A DNA stretch of 64,000 nucleotides from Rikenellaceae bacterium. Its GTDB lineage: Bacteria > Bacteroidota > Bacteroidia > Bacteroidales > Rikenellaceae. The notes beneath the pieces are model-generated. The model did no database searches and was not told the origin of the DNA. It was given only the letters and a program-made list of their open reading frames with translations. Positions within the stretch are counted from its first letter, which is position 1. Every line of letters begins with the position of its first letter. The DNA lies in assembly GCA_015059965.1 (NCBI GenBank), contig SUZM01000005.1:62001-126000 (forward strand), given 5' to 3'. This document shows, piece by piece, positions 16,988 to 23,720 of this stretch. Made by a program: the position numbers and the translations under genes.

Positions 16988-17295
16988 TCCTTATTTCCTT
17001 TTCTTTTGAACTGCGGTCAACCGACAATTCAAAATTATTTTCCTTGTCGTTGAGATTATTACCAGAGTATATTTTGGTGCGTAAACCAAACCGTTATGAA
17101 TCGTGAATCGCAACCCCCTTTCGCAGAGGGGCGAAAAGCCCACTTTTTTAGGCCATGCAAGAAATTCCCCACGCCAACCCTTGCTATTTTCGATTTTTCT
17201 TTCTATCTTTACACCAGAACCAAAAATTTCCGCCAATGAGAACCGTACCCCTATCATTGCTCCCTTAAATTCGAGGGAGCTGACCAAAAGAGAAA

Positions 17296-17331
17296 CGGCG
17301 CATAAAATTGCCTTTTAAAGGCAACGCGCCG
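17296..17331. repeat. Nested hairpin CGGCGC-[TTGCCTTT...AAAGGCAA]-GCGCCG
   Basis: CGGCGC (17296-17301) pairs with GCGCCG (17326-17331). The inner TTGCCTTT-T-AAAGGCAA is a perfect 8-bp stem. On the minus strand it matches the element at 12390-12424 closely, including the flanking TTTCT. No minus-strand gene lies nearby to be terminated. Confidence 0.7.
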
Positions 17332-17434
17332 CAATAAGGAATTCCTAACTCCTCATTCCTAATTGCAAGAACACCATCACCGCCAAGGTGTTTAAATATT
17401 ACCAACTTAATAAATTAATGTACTAGGATTAGCA

Positions 17435-17968
17435 ATGTATAAAAAATTTTTCGGATTCGTTTTAATCTGTTTTCTTGCCGCCTGCAAGAATGAGGAGGAG
17501 ATCACGAACTCCAATTCCGGGTCAGTGGATAAATACGCGGCATCCAAGGCTATGATCTTGGATCTTGTTACGACCTATGGCAATTATGATGTAGAGTCAG
17601 TACCCCAACTTTTAGGGGGTAAACTTTGGGATTGGACAGAACATTATGAGTATAGCGAGAATTGGAACGAGATGATTTTTGACTTGTCGATTGATGGTGC
17701 CGACGGATGCGGAAATATTCGGTATCAGTTTCTTTCGAACGGTGAACTGAGGGATTATTCCACGTCCTGTTTTAAAGAGTACGACACCTATCGGGTGGGG
17801 AAGTGGTCCTTTGACCCCGCGACCCACACACTAACTATTAACGAAGTGTTGAACTACCATTTGATCGCTTTGAGCGAGGATAACTTTATTGCGGACCATA
17901 TAGACACCTGGAGCAGCGCTTACCCGCGCTATTTCCGTCAGGTATTCAAGGCGAAGACCTTCGAATAG
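17435..17968 (+). CDS. Small hypothetical lipoprotein
   Basis: I do not recognise this 177-residue protein. It has a lipoprotein signal (MYKKFFGFVLICFLAAC, lipobox LAAC). The mature part is acidic and strand-rich, with WDWTEHYEYSENW, a disulfide-capable Cys pair (DGCGNI and TSCFKE) and YRVGKWSFDPATHTLTI, which recalls lipocalin-like small lipoproteins of Bacteroidales. Codons are more AT-rich than the neighbours, suggesting recent acquisition. It stands alone and is followed by a GC-rich terminator. Confidence 0.7.
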   Translation: MYKKFFGFVLICFLAACKNEEEITNSNSGSVDKYAASKAMILDLVTTYGNYDVESVPQLLGGKLWDWTEHYEYSENWNEMIFDLSIDGADGCGNIRYQFLSNGELRDYSTSCFKEYDTYRVGKWSFDPATHTLTINEVLNYHLIALSEDNFIADHIDTWSSAYPRYFRQVFKAKTFE

Positions 17969-18031
17969 GAGAATGGGACATGACTTGTCTGATCTGTAAG
18001 TCGATGTGTGAAAAAATGTGAATATGCCGCT

Positions 18032-18063
18032 CCGGCCGGGCTCTTCGGGGTCCGGCCGGTTGT
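18032..18063 (+). terminator. CCGGCCGG hairpin terminator
   Basis: CCGGCCGG (18032-18039) pairs with 18052-18059 around a loop containing CTCTTCGGGG, followed by TTGTTT. The sequence is almost identical to the terminator at 39099-39124, down to the loop. Confidence 0.75.
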
Positions 18064-18215
18064 TTAAGGGGTGGGTGATAAGGGAGGATATTCAACCCCT
18101 CCGACTCTTCATGAGGCATCGGAGTTCGGCCGTTTTTTCACGCAACAGGGAGTGGAAAGGTGGCTAAAGATCAACAAGAAGCTGCACAAAGAGGATTTGA
18201 ATCAAAAAAAAGAGT

Positions 18216-18223
18216 TATATTTG
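18216..18223 (+). promoter_or_regulatory. -7 box for the subtilase-GH2 pair
   Basis: TATATTTG, with TTTG at 18196-18199 as a possible upstream element. The ATG at 18251 lies about 27 bases downstream. Confidence 0.6.
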
Positions 18224-18250
18224 TACCCAAAGTATTAACGAGAATCAACT

Positions 18251-20266
18251 ATGAAGCGATTTTTTCGAGAGGCAAAGGCTCTGTGGAGCCTGATTTTGAT
18301 GGTGGCCGCAATAGGCTGCACGGAGGATTTTGATCCGACCGCGGTCGGCAATGAGCCCGAAGCGACAGGCAGTGAGAAGATTCTGCTGATCCCCGAGGGG
18401 GCTGCGGCCGGACGTTTGGCCGTGCGCGTAAGCCCCGAAATGGCCGAGCAGATCGAGGCAGCTCAGACCCGCAGCGGCACCACGCGTTCGGGAATTGCCG
18501 CCATTGACGAGGGGCTGGAGAGCATCGAGGCCTCCTCGTTCAGCCGACTTTTTGTCGATCCGCTCTTCGAGGCCGATCTTCGCGAGGCGGGTCTTCACCT
18601 CTGGTACAAGGTGTCGTTCAGCGAAGAGAGCGACCTGCGCCGGGCCGCTCAGGCGCTGGCCCGGGCCGAGGAGATCTCGGTAGTGGAGTACATGCACCAT
18701 CCGCTGCGCCCCCGGACGAATCGTCCGAACACCCCCATAGAGCCGATGGCCGAGGAGCAGGAGGAGGAGGAGTATATCTACCCGATGGATGATGCAGATT
18801 TGCGCAAGCAGTGGCACTACGACAACCGCGGTTTGATGATCGGATCTCGCGAGGGGGCCGACATCAACCTCTTTCCCGCCTGGAAGATCTGCACAGGTAA
18901 CAAGGATATTGTGGTTGCCGTGATCGACGATCCGGTACAGGCCTCACATCCCGACTTGGAGAAGAATATGTGGGTGAACAACATTGACGGCGACACCAAA
19001 AAATATGCGCACGGCGCCAACTTCTGCACCGACGAGGAGGAGCCCGCGAAGCTCGACTGGAACTATGTGGACAGCTGGGACGAGACCCCCTCGCACGGTA
19101 CCCATGTGGCCGGCACGATTGCCGCCGTGAACGGAAACGGCATCGGAGTCTGCGGCATTGCCGGCGGCCATGGCGACTACGGCGGTGTGAAGATCATGTC
19201 GTGCCAGATCTTCTATGAGAAGAAGGGCTCCGAGGCCTACTATCCCGAGGCGGCCTCCAAGGCTCTGATCTGGTCGGCCAACCGCGGGGCTCTGATCGCC
19301 CAATGCTCCTTCGGCTACGATCCGGGGCTCAGCCAGACAAACTGGGAGAAAGAGTTTGCCTACGAAAAGGAGGCGATCGAATATTTCATCAATCGCGAGC
19401 GCACCAATGCCCCGATCGACGGCGGTCTGGCAATCTTTGCTGCAGGCAACGACGGCAGCAGCACCTATGGCGGAGTGCTGGTCAAGGATCGCAAACTGGT
19501 GCCGGGCTGCTTCGAGCCCGTGATCGCCGTGGCAGCCACCAGCCCCGACTTCAGACCCGCAGGCTACACCTGCTACGGCAACTGGGTAGACATCTCGGCT
19601 CCGGGAGGCGACATTGAGAACTTCGGCTATTCGGGTTCAGTCTACAGCACCATCATCGGCAGCGTCAACGACAATGTGCAGTACGGCTACATGGAGGGCA
19701 CCTCTATGGCCTGCCCTCATGTGACGGGTGTGGCGGCGCTGGGCCTCTCCCATGCCGCCGACCTGGGCTTGCGCTTCACCACCGAAGAGTTTCGCGGGAT
19801 GCTGCTCTCCTCCACACGCGAGATCGACAGCTACTGCCAAGGAATGAAGAGCGCGATAGGCTTCAACTACGACTACCAATATGGTGAGGAGGTGATGGTA
19901 AACCTCTCCAACTACCGCAACAAGATGGGCGGAGGGTTGGTCGATGCCTTCAAGATGCTGATGCAGGTGGAGGGCAGCCCCGTGATCACAGTCACCACAG
20001 GCCAGGAGCAAACCCTTCCGCTCGAGATCCTCTTCGGAGGCGGAGCGCTGACCTCGAATTTCCGGGTGGAGGTGCTCAATGAGCAGGATGCCATCAACGA
20101 GATTGACTTCAGCTACACGATCGCCGGCAGCGAGCTCAAGGTGCTCTGCGGCAAGAGCGGCTCGGCACGTCTGGAGCTGAAGTGCACGATCGGCGACACG
20201 GAGGTGGTACGCCCCCTGGCGCTGATCAGCCGCGAGCAGAACGCCTCGAACGGCGGATGGCTCTGA
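18251..20266 (+). CDS. Subtilisin-like (S8) serine peptidase lipoprotein
   Basis: This 671-residue protein has a lipoprotein signal ending AAIGC (C23), so it is probably tethered at the cell surface. It has an N-terminal propeptide-like domain (about 40-150) and an acidic linker (EEQEEEEYIYP). The S8 catalytic domain carries D226 (VAVID), H282 (SHGTHVAG), oxyanion N400 (AAGND) and S485 (GTSMACPH). The sequence after the aspartate is DPVQ rather than the usual TGV. A C-terminal beta domain (about 560-671) follows. The GH2-like gene starts 23 bases downstream, so the two are likely cotranscribed. The substrate is unknown. Confidence 0.92.
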   Translation: MKRFFREAKALWSLILMVAAIGCTEDFDPTAVGNEPEATGSEKILLIPEGAAAGRLAVRVSPEMAEQIEAAQTRSGTTRSGIAAIDEGLESIEASSFSRLFVDPLFEADLREAGLHLWYKVSFSEESDLRRAAQALARAEEISVVEYMHHPLRPRTNRPNTPIEPMAEEQEEEEYIYPMDDADLRKQWHYDNRGLMIGSREGADINLFPAWKICTGNKDIVVAVIDDPVQASHPDLEKNMWVNNIDGDTKKYAHGANFCTDEEEPAKLDWNYVDSWDETPSHGTHVAGTIAAVNGNGIGVCGIAGGHGDYGGVKIMSCQIFYEKKGSEAYYPEAASKALIWSANRGALIAQCSFGYDPGLSQTNWEKEFAYEKEAIEYFINRERTNAPIDGGLAIFAAGNDGSSTYGGVLVKDRKLVPGCFEPVIAVAATSPDFRPAGYTCYGNWVDISAPGGDIENFGYSGSVYSTIIGSVNDNVQYGYMEGTSMACPHVTGVAALGLSHAADLGLRFTTEEFRGMLLSSTREIDSYCQGMKSAIGFNYDYQYGEEVMVNLSNYRNKMGGGLVDAFKMLMQVEGSPVITVTTGQEQTLPLEILFGGGALTSNFRVEVLNEQDAINEIDFSYTIAGSELKVLCGKSGSARLELKCTIGDTEVVRPLALISREQNASNGGWL

Positions 20267-20289
20267 TTTGAACACACACACTTTTTCGC

Positions 20290-22347
20290 ATGATAAAAAA
20301 GATTCTCTCACTGCTCTTCGTGCTGTGCACACTGGCAGCTCCGGCGCGCACGGTCTACCCCCTTTCTGAGGAGTGGCGCTTTCAGTTCGGCCATGAGAAC
20401 AACGCCGACCGCGCCCGCTACGTCTCGCTGCCCCACACCTGGAATGGCGACGCCTTAGCCGGGGTCTACCCCTACCTGCGCACCCAGGGGCTCTACTTCC
20501 GATCGCTCTATGCTCCGCAGGAGTGGACCGGCAAACGCCTCTTCCTGCGCTTTGGCGGCGTGGAGAGCACGGCCGATATCTTTGTAAACGGCAACTACGT
20601 CGCCTCGCACCGCGGGGCGGGTGTCGCCTTTACGGTCGAGATCACGGATCACCTGATCCGCGGACGTCGCAACGAGCTGATGGTGGCCGTAAGCAATGTC
20701 CCGCGGGGCGATGTGATGCCCACAGCCACCGAGCGCAACCTCTACGGCGGTATCTCGCGCCAGGTGGAGCTCCTGGTGACCGATCCCATAGCAATCTCTC
20801 CCCTCTACCACGGCTCCGAGGGGCTCTTCATCCTCACCGATATGGTAGAGCCCGAGCGTGCCGAGGGACGGGCCATTCTCCACCTCTCGGTCCCCACCCC
20901 CCAGGCCGTGGCCATCACCCTGAAGGCCTACGACGCCTCGGGCAAGTGCTGCGCCGAACAGCGCCGAACCCTGAAGAGCAACTACGACTATTCGCGTCCC
21001 ATCGAAATCCCCTTTGCCATCCTCAACCCGAAACCCTGGTCGCCCGAAGAGCCCTCGCTCTACCGCTTCACGGCCACCGTCTCGGGAGGTGAGAACTACG
21101 ATCAGGTGGAGGTAACCACGGGACTGCGCTGCCTCTCCCTCACCGCGGGCGGAGGGCTCCGCATCAACGGCCGCCGAGTCGATCTGCGAGCCCTGTCGCC
21201 GGCCTACGACCACCCGGCCTGCGCCTCGCTGATGGGCCCCGAGGAGATTGATGCCGACCTGGAGTTACTCGAGGAGGTGGGTGCCAACGCCCTCTTCTCT
21301 CCCGCCGGTCCCCACGCCCCCTACCTCTACAGCGCGTGCGACAAGCGGGGATTGTTGGCCCGCATCGACCTTCCCTTTACACGCACGGCCTACCTCTCGG
21401 ATCTGAACTACTACTCGTCGCCCGAATTCGAAGAGCAGGGCGTGGAGTTGCTGCGAGCAATCATTGCCCAACACATGAACAACCCCTCGGTGGTGATTTG
21501 GGGACTCTTCACGGATCTGAAGATCAACGATCCCAAGCTCCTCGCCTACCTCAAGCGGCTCAATGCCGTGGCCCACGAGATGGACCCCACCCGTCCGACC
21601 CTGGCCACCAGCAATCAGGATGGCGAGATCAATTTCATCACCGATGCCATTGCCTGGCACCAACAGTTGGGTTGGGAGCGTGGTCGTGGGGAGGATCTGA
21701 GTCTTTGGATCGGGACGATGGCCGAGAAGTGGAGTCACCTCTCGTCGGCCATCCACTACTCGGCCGAAGGTTTCATTCATCAGCAGCCCGACAGCTATGA
21801 GAAGCCTGCGCCCTACACCTTGGAGCTCCCCGAACGCCGCCAAAGTCGTTTCCACGAGCTCTACATGGCCCAACTGAGCAAGGACAGCACCTCGCTCCTG
21901 TGGGGCCACTGGGTTGATGGCCTGAGCGACTATGGCTCGGCACGCCGCGACGAGGGGATCAACGGATCGGGCTTGGTGAGCTTCGACCGTCGCACGCGCA
22001 AGGATGCCTTCTACCTCTTCCGCGCCCGATGGAACGCGAAAAAGATGACCCTCCACTTAGCCGATAAACGGTGGGTGGAACGCCCGGCACAACCTCAGCA
22101 ACTGCACATCTACGCCTCCGAGACGGCCGACTCGGTATGGATGACCATCAACAACGACACCATGCAATTGGTGCGCGTGGCTCCCAACCTCTATTTCAGT
22201 GAGGAGTTTATCCCCCAGCGAGAGAACCATGTGGTGGTTCGCATGGGGCAGATGAAGGATGAGATGTTCTTCAGATGCGGCAGCGAGCTAAAAGAGCCGC
22301 AGCCGCAGGCCCCTCTGCGCATAGCAGGTCCAGGATGGATAAATTAG
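20290..22347 (+). CDS. GH2-fold protein lacking catalytic residues (probable pseudoenzyme)
   Basis: This 685-residue secreted protein (signal MIKKILSLLFVLCTLAAPA) has the three N-terminal domains of family GH2. The sugar-binding jelly roll (about 22-165) includes RFGGVESTADIFVNG and NLYGGISRQVEL. An immunoglobulin-like domain (about 170-285) and a TIM barrel follow. The barrel motif that normally reads WGLxNE reads WGLFTDL, with T408-D409 replacing the Asn-Glu acid/base pair. The segment where GH2 enzymes carry the SEYGA nucleophile reads IHYSAEG (about 488-494). The usual RLAHYP loop reads LFSPAGP. Glycosidase activity is therefore unlikely; glycan binding is my inference. Its 3' end overlaps wbqC. 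Confidence 0.85.
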   Translation: MIKKILSLLFVLCTLAAPARTVYPLSEEWRFQFGHENNADRARYVSLPHTWNGDALAGVYPYLRTQGLYFRSLYAPQEWTGKRLFLRFGGVESTADIFVNGNYVASHRGAGVAFTVEITDHLIRGRRNELMVAVSNVPRGDVMPTATERNLYGGISRQVELLVTDPIAISPLYHGSEGLFILTDMVEPERAEGRAILHLSVPTPQAVAITLKAYDASGKCCAEQRRTLKSNYDYSRPIEIPFAILNPKPWSPEEPSLYRFTATVSGGENYDQVEVTTGLRCLSLTAGGGLRINGRRVDLRALSPAYDHPACASLMGPEEIDADLELLEEVGANALFSPAGPHAPYLYSACDKRGLLARIDLPFTRTAYLSDLNYYSSPEFEEQGVELLRAIIAQHMNNPSVVIWGLFTDLKINDPKLLAYLKRLNAVAHEMDPTRPTLATSNQDGEINFITDAIAWHQQLGWERGRGEDLSLWIGTMAEKWSHLSSAIHYSAEGFIHQQPDSYEKPAPYTLELPERRQSRFHELYMAQLSKDSTSLLWGHWVDGLSDYGSARRDEGINGSGLVSFDRRTRKDAFYLFRARWNAKKMTLHLADKRWVERPAQPQQLHIYASETADSVWMTINNDTMQLVRVAPNLYFSEEFIPQRENHVVVRMGQMKDEMFFRCGSELKEPQPQAPLRIAGPGWIN

Positions 22348-22879
22348 GCACAAAGGGCATGCGGTCGGAAAAGACCTGCACATAGGGCTCGATCTCAAAG
22401 ATCGGGCCCTCACTCTTTTTGGGGCGCAAATCGAGATCCCCGGCCTCGGCCACCAAGTAGGCCGACGAGAGGCGGGGCATCCGCTCCGGGTGACCCAACA
22501 GTTCGAGCAGCAGGGCCAAAAGTTCGAGGTTGTAATCGACCAGAAATTTCCACTCGCGCTCATAGAAGGGGGCCAGCGCATCCCAATAGAAATCAAAACA
22601 GGGTGAAGATTTGTAGGCCGAGCGGAGAGCTGTGGCATGCTGGTGCTGCCACCGCTTCGAGTAGTCGAGCCGCAGGTCGCAGATCGGGGTGCGGGGGCGA
22701 TTCCCATGTTGCACATGAGCCGTGAGCTCCATTACGCCGTTGGCCGTCAGGATGCGGGCACGGTTACGCTCCGAGCGCTTGACGAAGTGCTCATGCAGAT
22801 CAATCGTACAAGGCCCCTGCAAGAGACGGGCCATGTAGCTCAGCGACGGGAGATAGGCTATCGGAAGGAGGGTCTGCAT
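22271..22879 (-). CDS. WbqC family protein
   Basis: This 202-residue protein matches the WbqC-like family (PF08889): the start LLPIAYLPSLSYMARLLQG, the early NRARILTANGVMELTAHVQHG and PICDLRLDYSKRWQHQH are characteristic. Members often lie near polysaccharide biosynthesis genes but their reaction is not established. It converges with the GH2-like gene and the two coding regions overlap tail to tail by 77 bases, which is unusually long. A possible minus-strand partner, the DUF3244 lipoprotein, lies 14 bases upstream. Confidence 0.85.
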   Translation of the reverse strand: MQTLLPIAYLPSLSYMARLLQGPCTIDLHEHFVKRSERNRARILTANGVMELTAHVQHGNRPRTPICDLRLDYSKRWQHQHATALRSAYKSSPCFDFYWDALAPFYEREWKFLVDYNLELLALLLELLGHPERMPRLSSAYLVAEAGDLDLRPKKSEGPIFEIEPYVQVFSDRMPFVPNLSILDLLCAEGPAAAALLARCRI

Positions 22880-22893
22880 AGGCGACAGGCAGC

Positions 22894-23301
22894 TTATCCG
22901 AAATAGAAATAACTTTGATAGAGCACCTCACCCTGCTCATTCTGAAGGATCAGTCGGTAGGTGTCGGCCGGGAGTGTCTCGGGAAGCTCAACCCTCACCT
23001 CGCCCTGCGACGAATCGAGAATCGTACTCCACACCTCGGTGGCGGCCAGGCGGCTCGCCACAATACACTTCACCAGACCGATATTTTTATTGAAAACGAT
23101 CCACAGCACCCCATCCTGCACCTCAACGCGGATGGAGGATCCGATGGATCCCTCCTCCGGGACTGACGAACCGGGAGCACCAACGGAGTCGCCACTGCCA
23201 AAACGGATTATCCCCTTACCCTTCTTCTGAAAAATACTGCCACACCCCGTCAAAGAGAGGCCCAACAGCGCAAGAATCAACAAAGATACAACTCTTCTCA
23301 T
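22894..23301 (-). CDS. DUF3244-like lipoprotein
   Basis: This 135-residue lipoprotein has the signal MRRVVSLLILALLGLSLTGC. After a Gly/Ser-rich linker, residues about 55-135 form a small beta-sandwich. The pattern (RVEVQDGVLWIVFNKNIG, then GEVRVELPETLPADTYRLIL, ending in QSYFYFG) fits DUF3244, a Bacteroidota domain of unknown role. I chose ATG 23301 because it starts the signal peptide; an in-frame ATG at 23331 would add a non-signal extension and lies inside a palindrome. It is probably cotranscribed with wbqC. Confidence 0.7.
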   Translation of the reverse strand: MRRVVSLLILALLGLSLTGCGSIFQKKGKGIIRFGSGDSVGAPGSSVPEEGSIGSSIRVEVQDGVLWIVFNKNIGLVKCIVASRLAATEVWSTILDSSQGEVRVELPETLPADTYRLILQNEQGEVLYQSYFYFG

Positions 23302-23328
23302 TTTTCTATTTTTTAGGTAATTATATAT

Positions 23329-23352
23329 CATTTTACACCCTGGTGTAAAATG
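23329..23352. promoter_or_regulatory. Perfect 11-bp inverted repeat upstream of the DUF3244 lipoprotein
   Basis: CATTTTACACC (23329-23339), two bases, then GGTGTAAAATG (23342-23352). It lies 28 bases upstream of the gene start. It could be an operator or an mRNA hairpin. Confidence 0.55.
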
Positions 23353-23382
23353 ACCTCTTTTTCAGCCGTCAGGCTGACTAAG

Positions 23383-23403
23383 TCCCCTGCCCGAGGCGGG
23401 GGA
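23383..23403. repeat. Palindrome of the AAGTCCCC...GGGGATTTAGGGGG family
   Basis: TCCCCTGCC-CGA-GGCGGGGGA (one mismatch), flanked by AAG and TTTAGGGGG exactly as at 12730-12750. The inner stem sequences of the two copies differ while both still pair. Confidence 0.7.
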
Positions 23404-23449
23404 TTTAGGGGGTGGGTCAGCATTTATAAACACGGCGGAACGCCGTGAG

Positions 23450-23513
23450 TAAAAAAGGTGTGCAAAGTGAATTTCGATCCCTATTGTGTAATCTTGTATA
23501 TAAGCACCTTTTT
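23450..23513. repeat. Copy A of the 49-bp core repeat with pairing arms
   Basis: Core 23461-23509 matches 41487-41535 at 46 of 49 positions (contains CCCTATTGTGTAATCTTGTA and ends TATAAGCACCT). Here the flanks AAAAAAGGTG and CACCTTTTTT pair with each other. The flanks of the other copy pair too but differ in sequence. Confidence 0.8.
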
Positions 23514-23720
23514 TATTTTTGGGGCGCACCTCTAATTTATTGGCGACCTACTGTTTCTATTTTTTCTGTCCCACCATTATCGTTCCACACGTCCATCATC
23601 CTTCCATGCTTCCTCGCTTCCATCCTTTCCTCGATAGAAAACCCTTCTATACCAAGCCCACACAGATAAAAGCTCCTTTACAAAGGTACGAAATGTTTCT
23701 CATTTGACAACCCGCTTCGG

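Larger units (their letters stand above)
16824..17434. other. Spacer between pgk and a small lipoprotein gene
   Basis: This stretch holds the pgk promoter and heptad array. A second ATTCAAA-ATTATTTTCC copy lies near 17032. A stretch at 17036-17110 resembles intergenic sequences at 8.15, 12.35 and 33.7 kb, and there are short heptad runs at 17092-17115 and 17340-17365 and a nested CGGCGC hairpin. I see no gene. Confidence 0.65.
23302..23720. other. Hairpin-rich spacer
   Basis: Within 120 bases there are four hairpins: 23329-23352, TCAGCC/GGCTGA at 23362-23377, 23383-23403 and CACGGCG-GAA-CGCCGTG at 23431-23447. The 49-bp repeat core follows at 23461-23509. A minus-strand TACCTTTG (in AAAGGTACG near 23682-23690) could be the distal promoter of the DUF3244-wbqC pair, giving a leader of about 370 bases. 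No gene is evident. Confidence 0.65.

Noticed and set aside
23445..23669. Small frame sharing SEFRSLLCNLVYKHL with one at 41486-41674
   Set aside because: The shared peptide comes from the 49-bp DNA repeat. Outside the core the two peptides are unrelated and neither has a promoter or signal.
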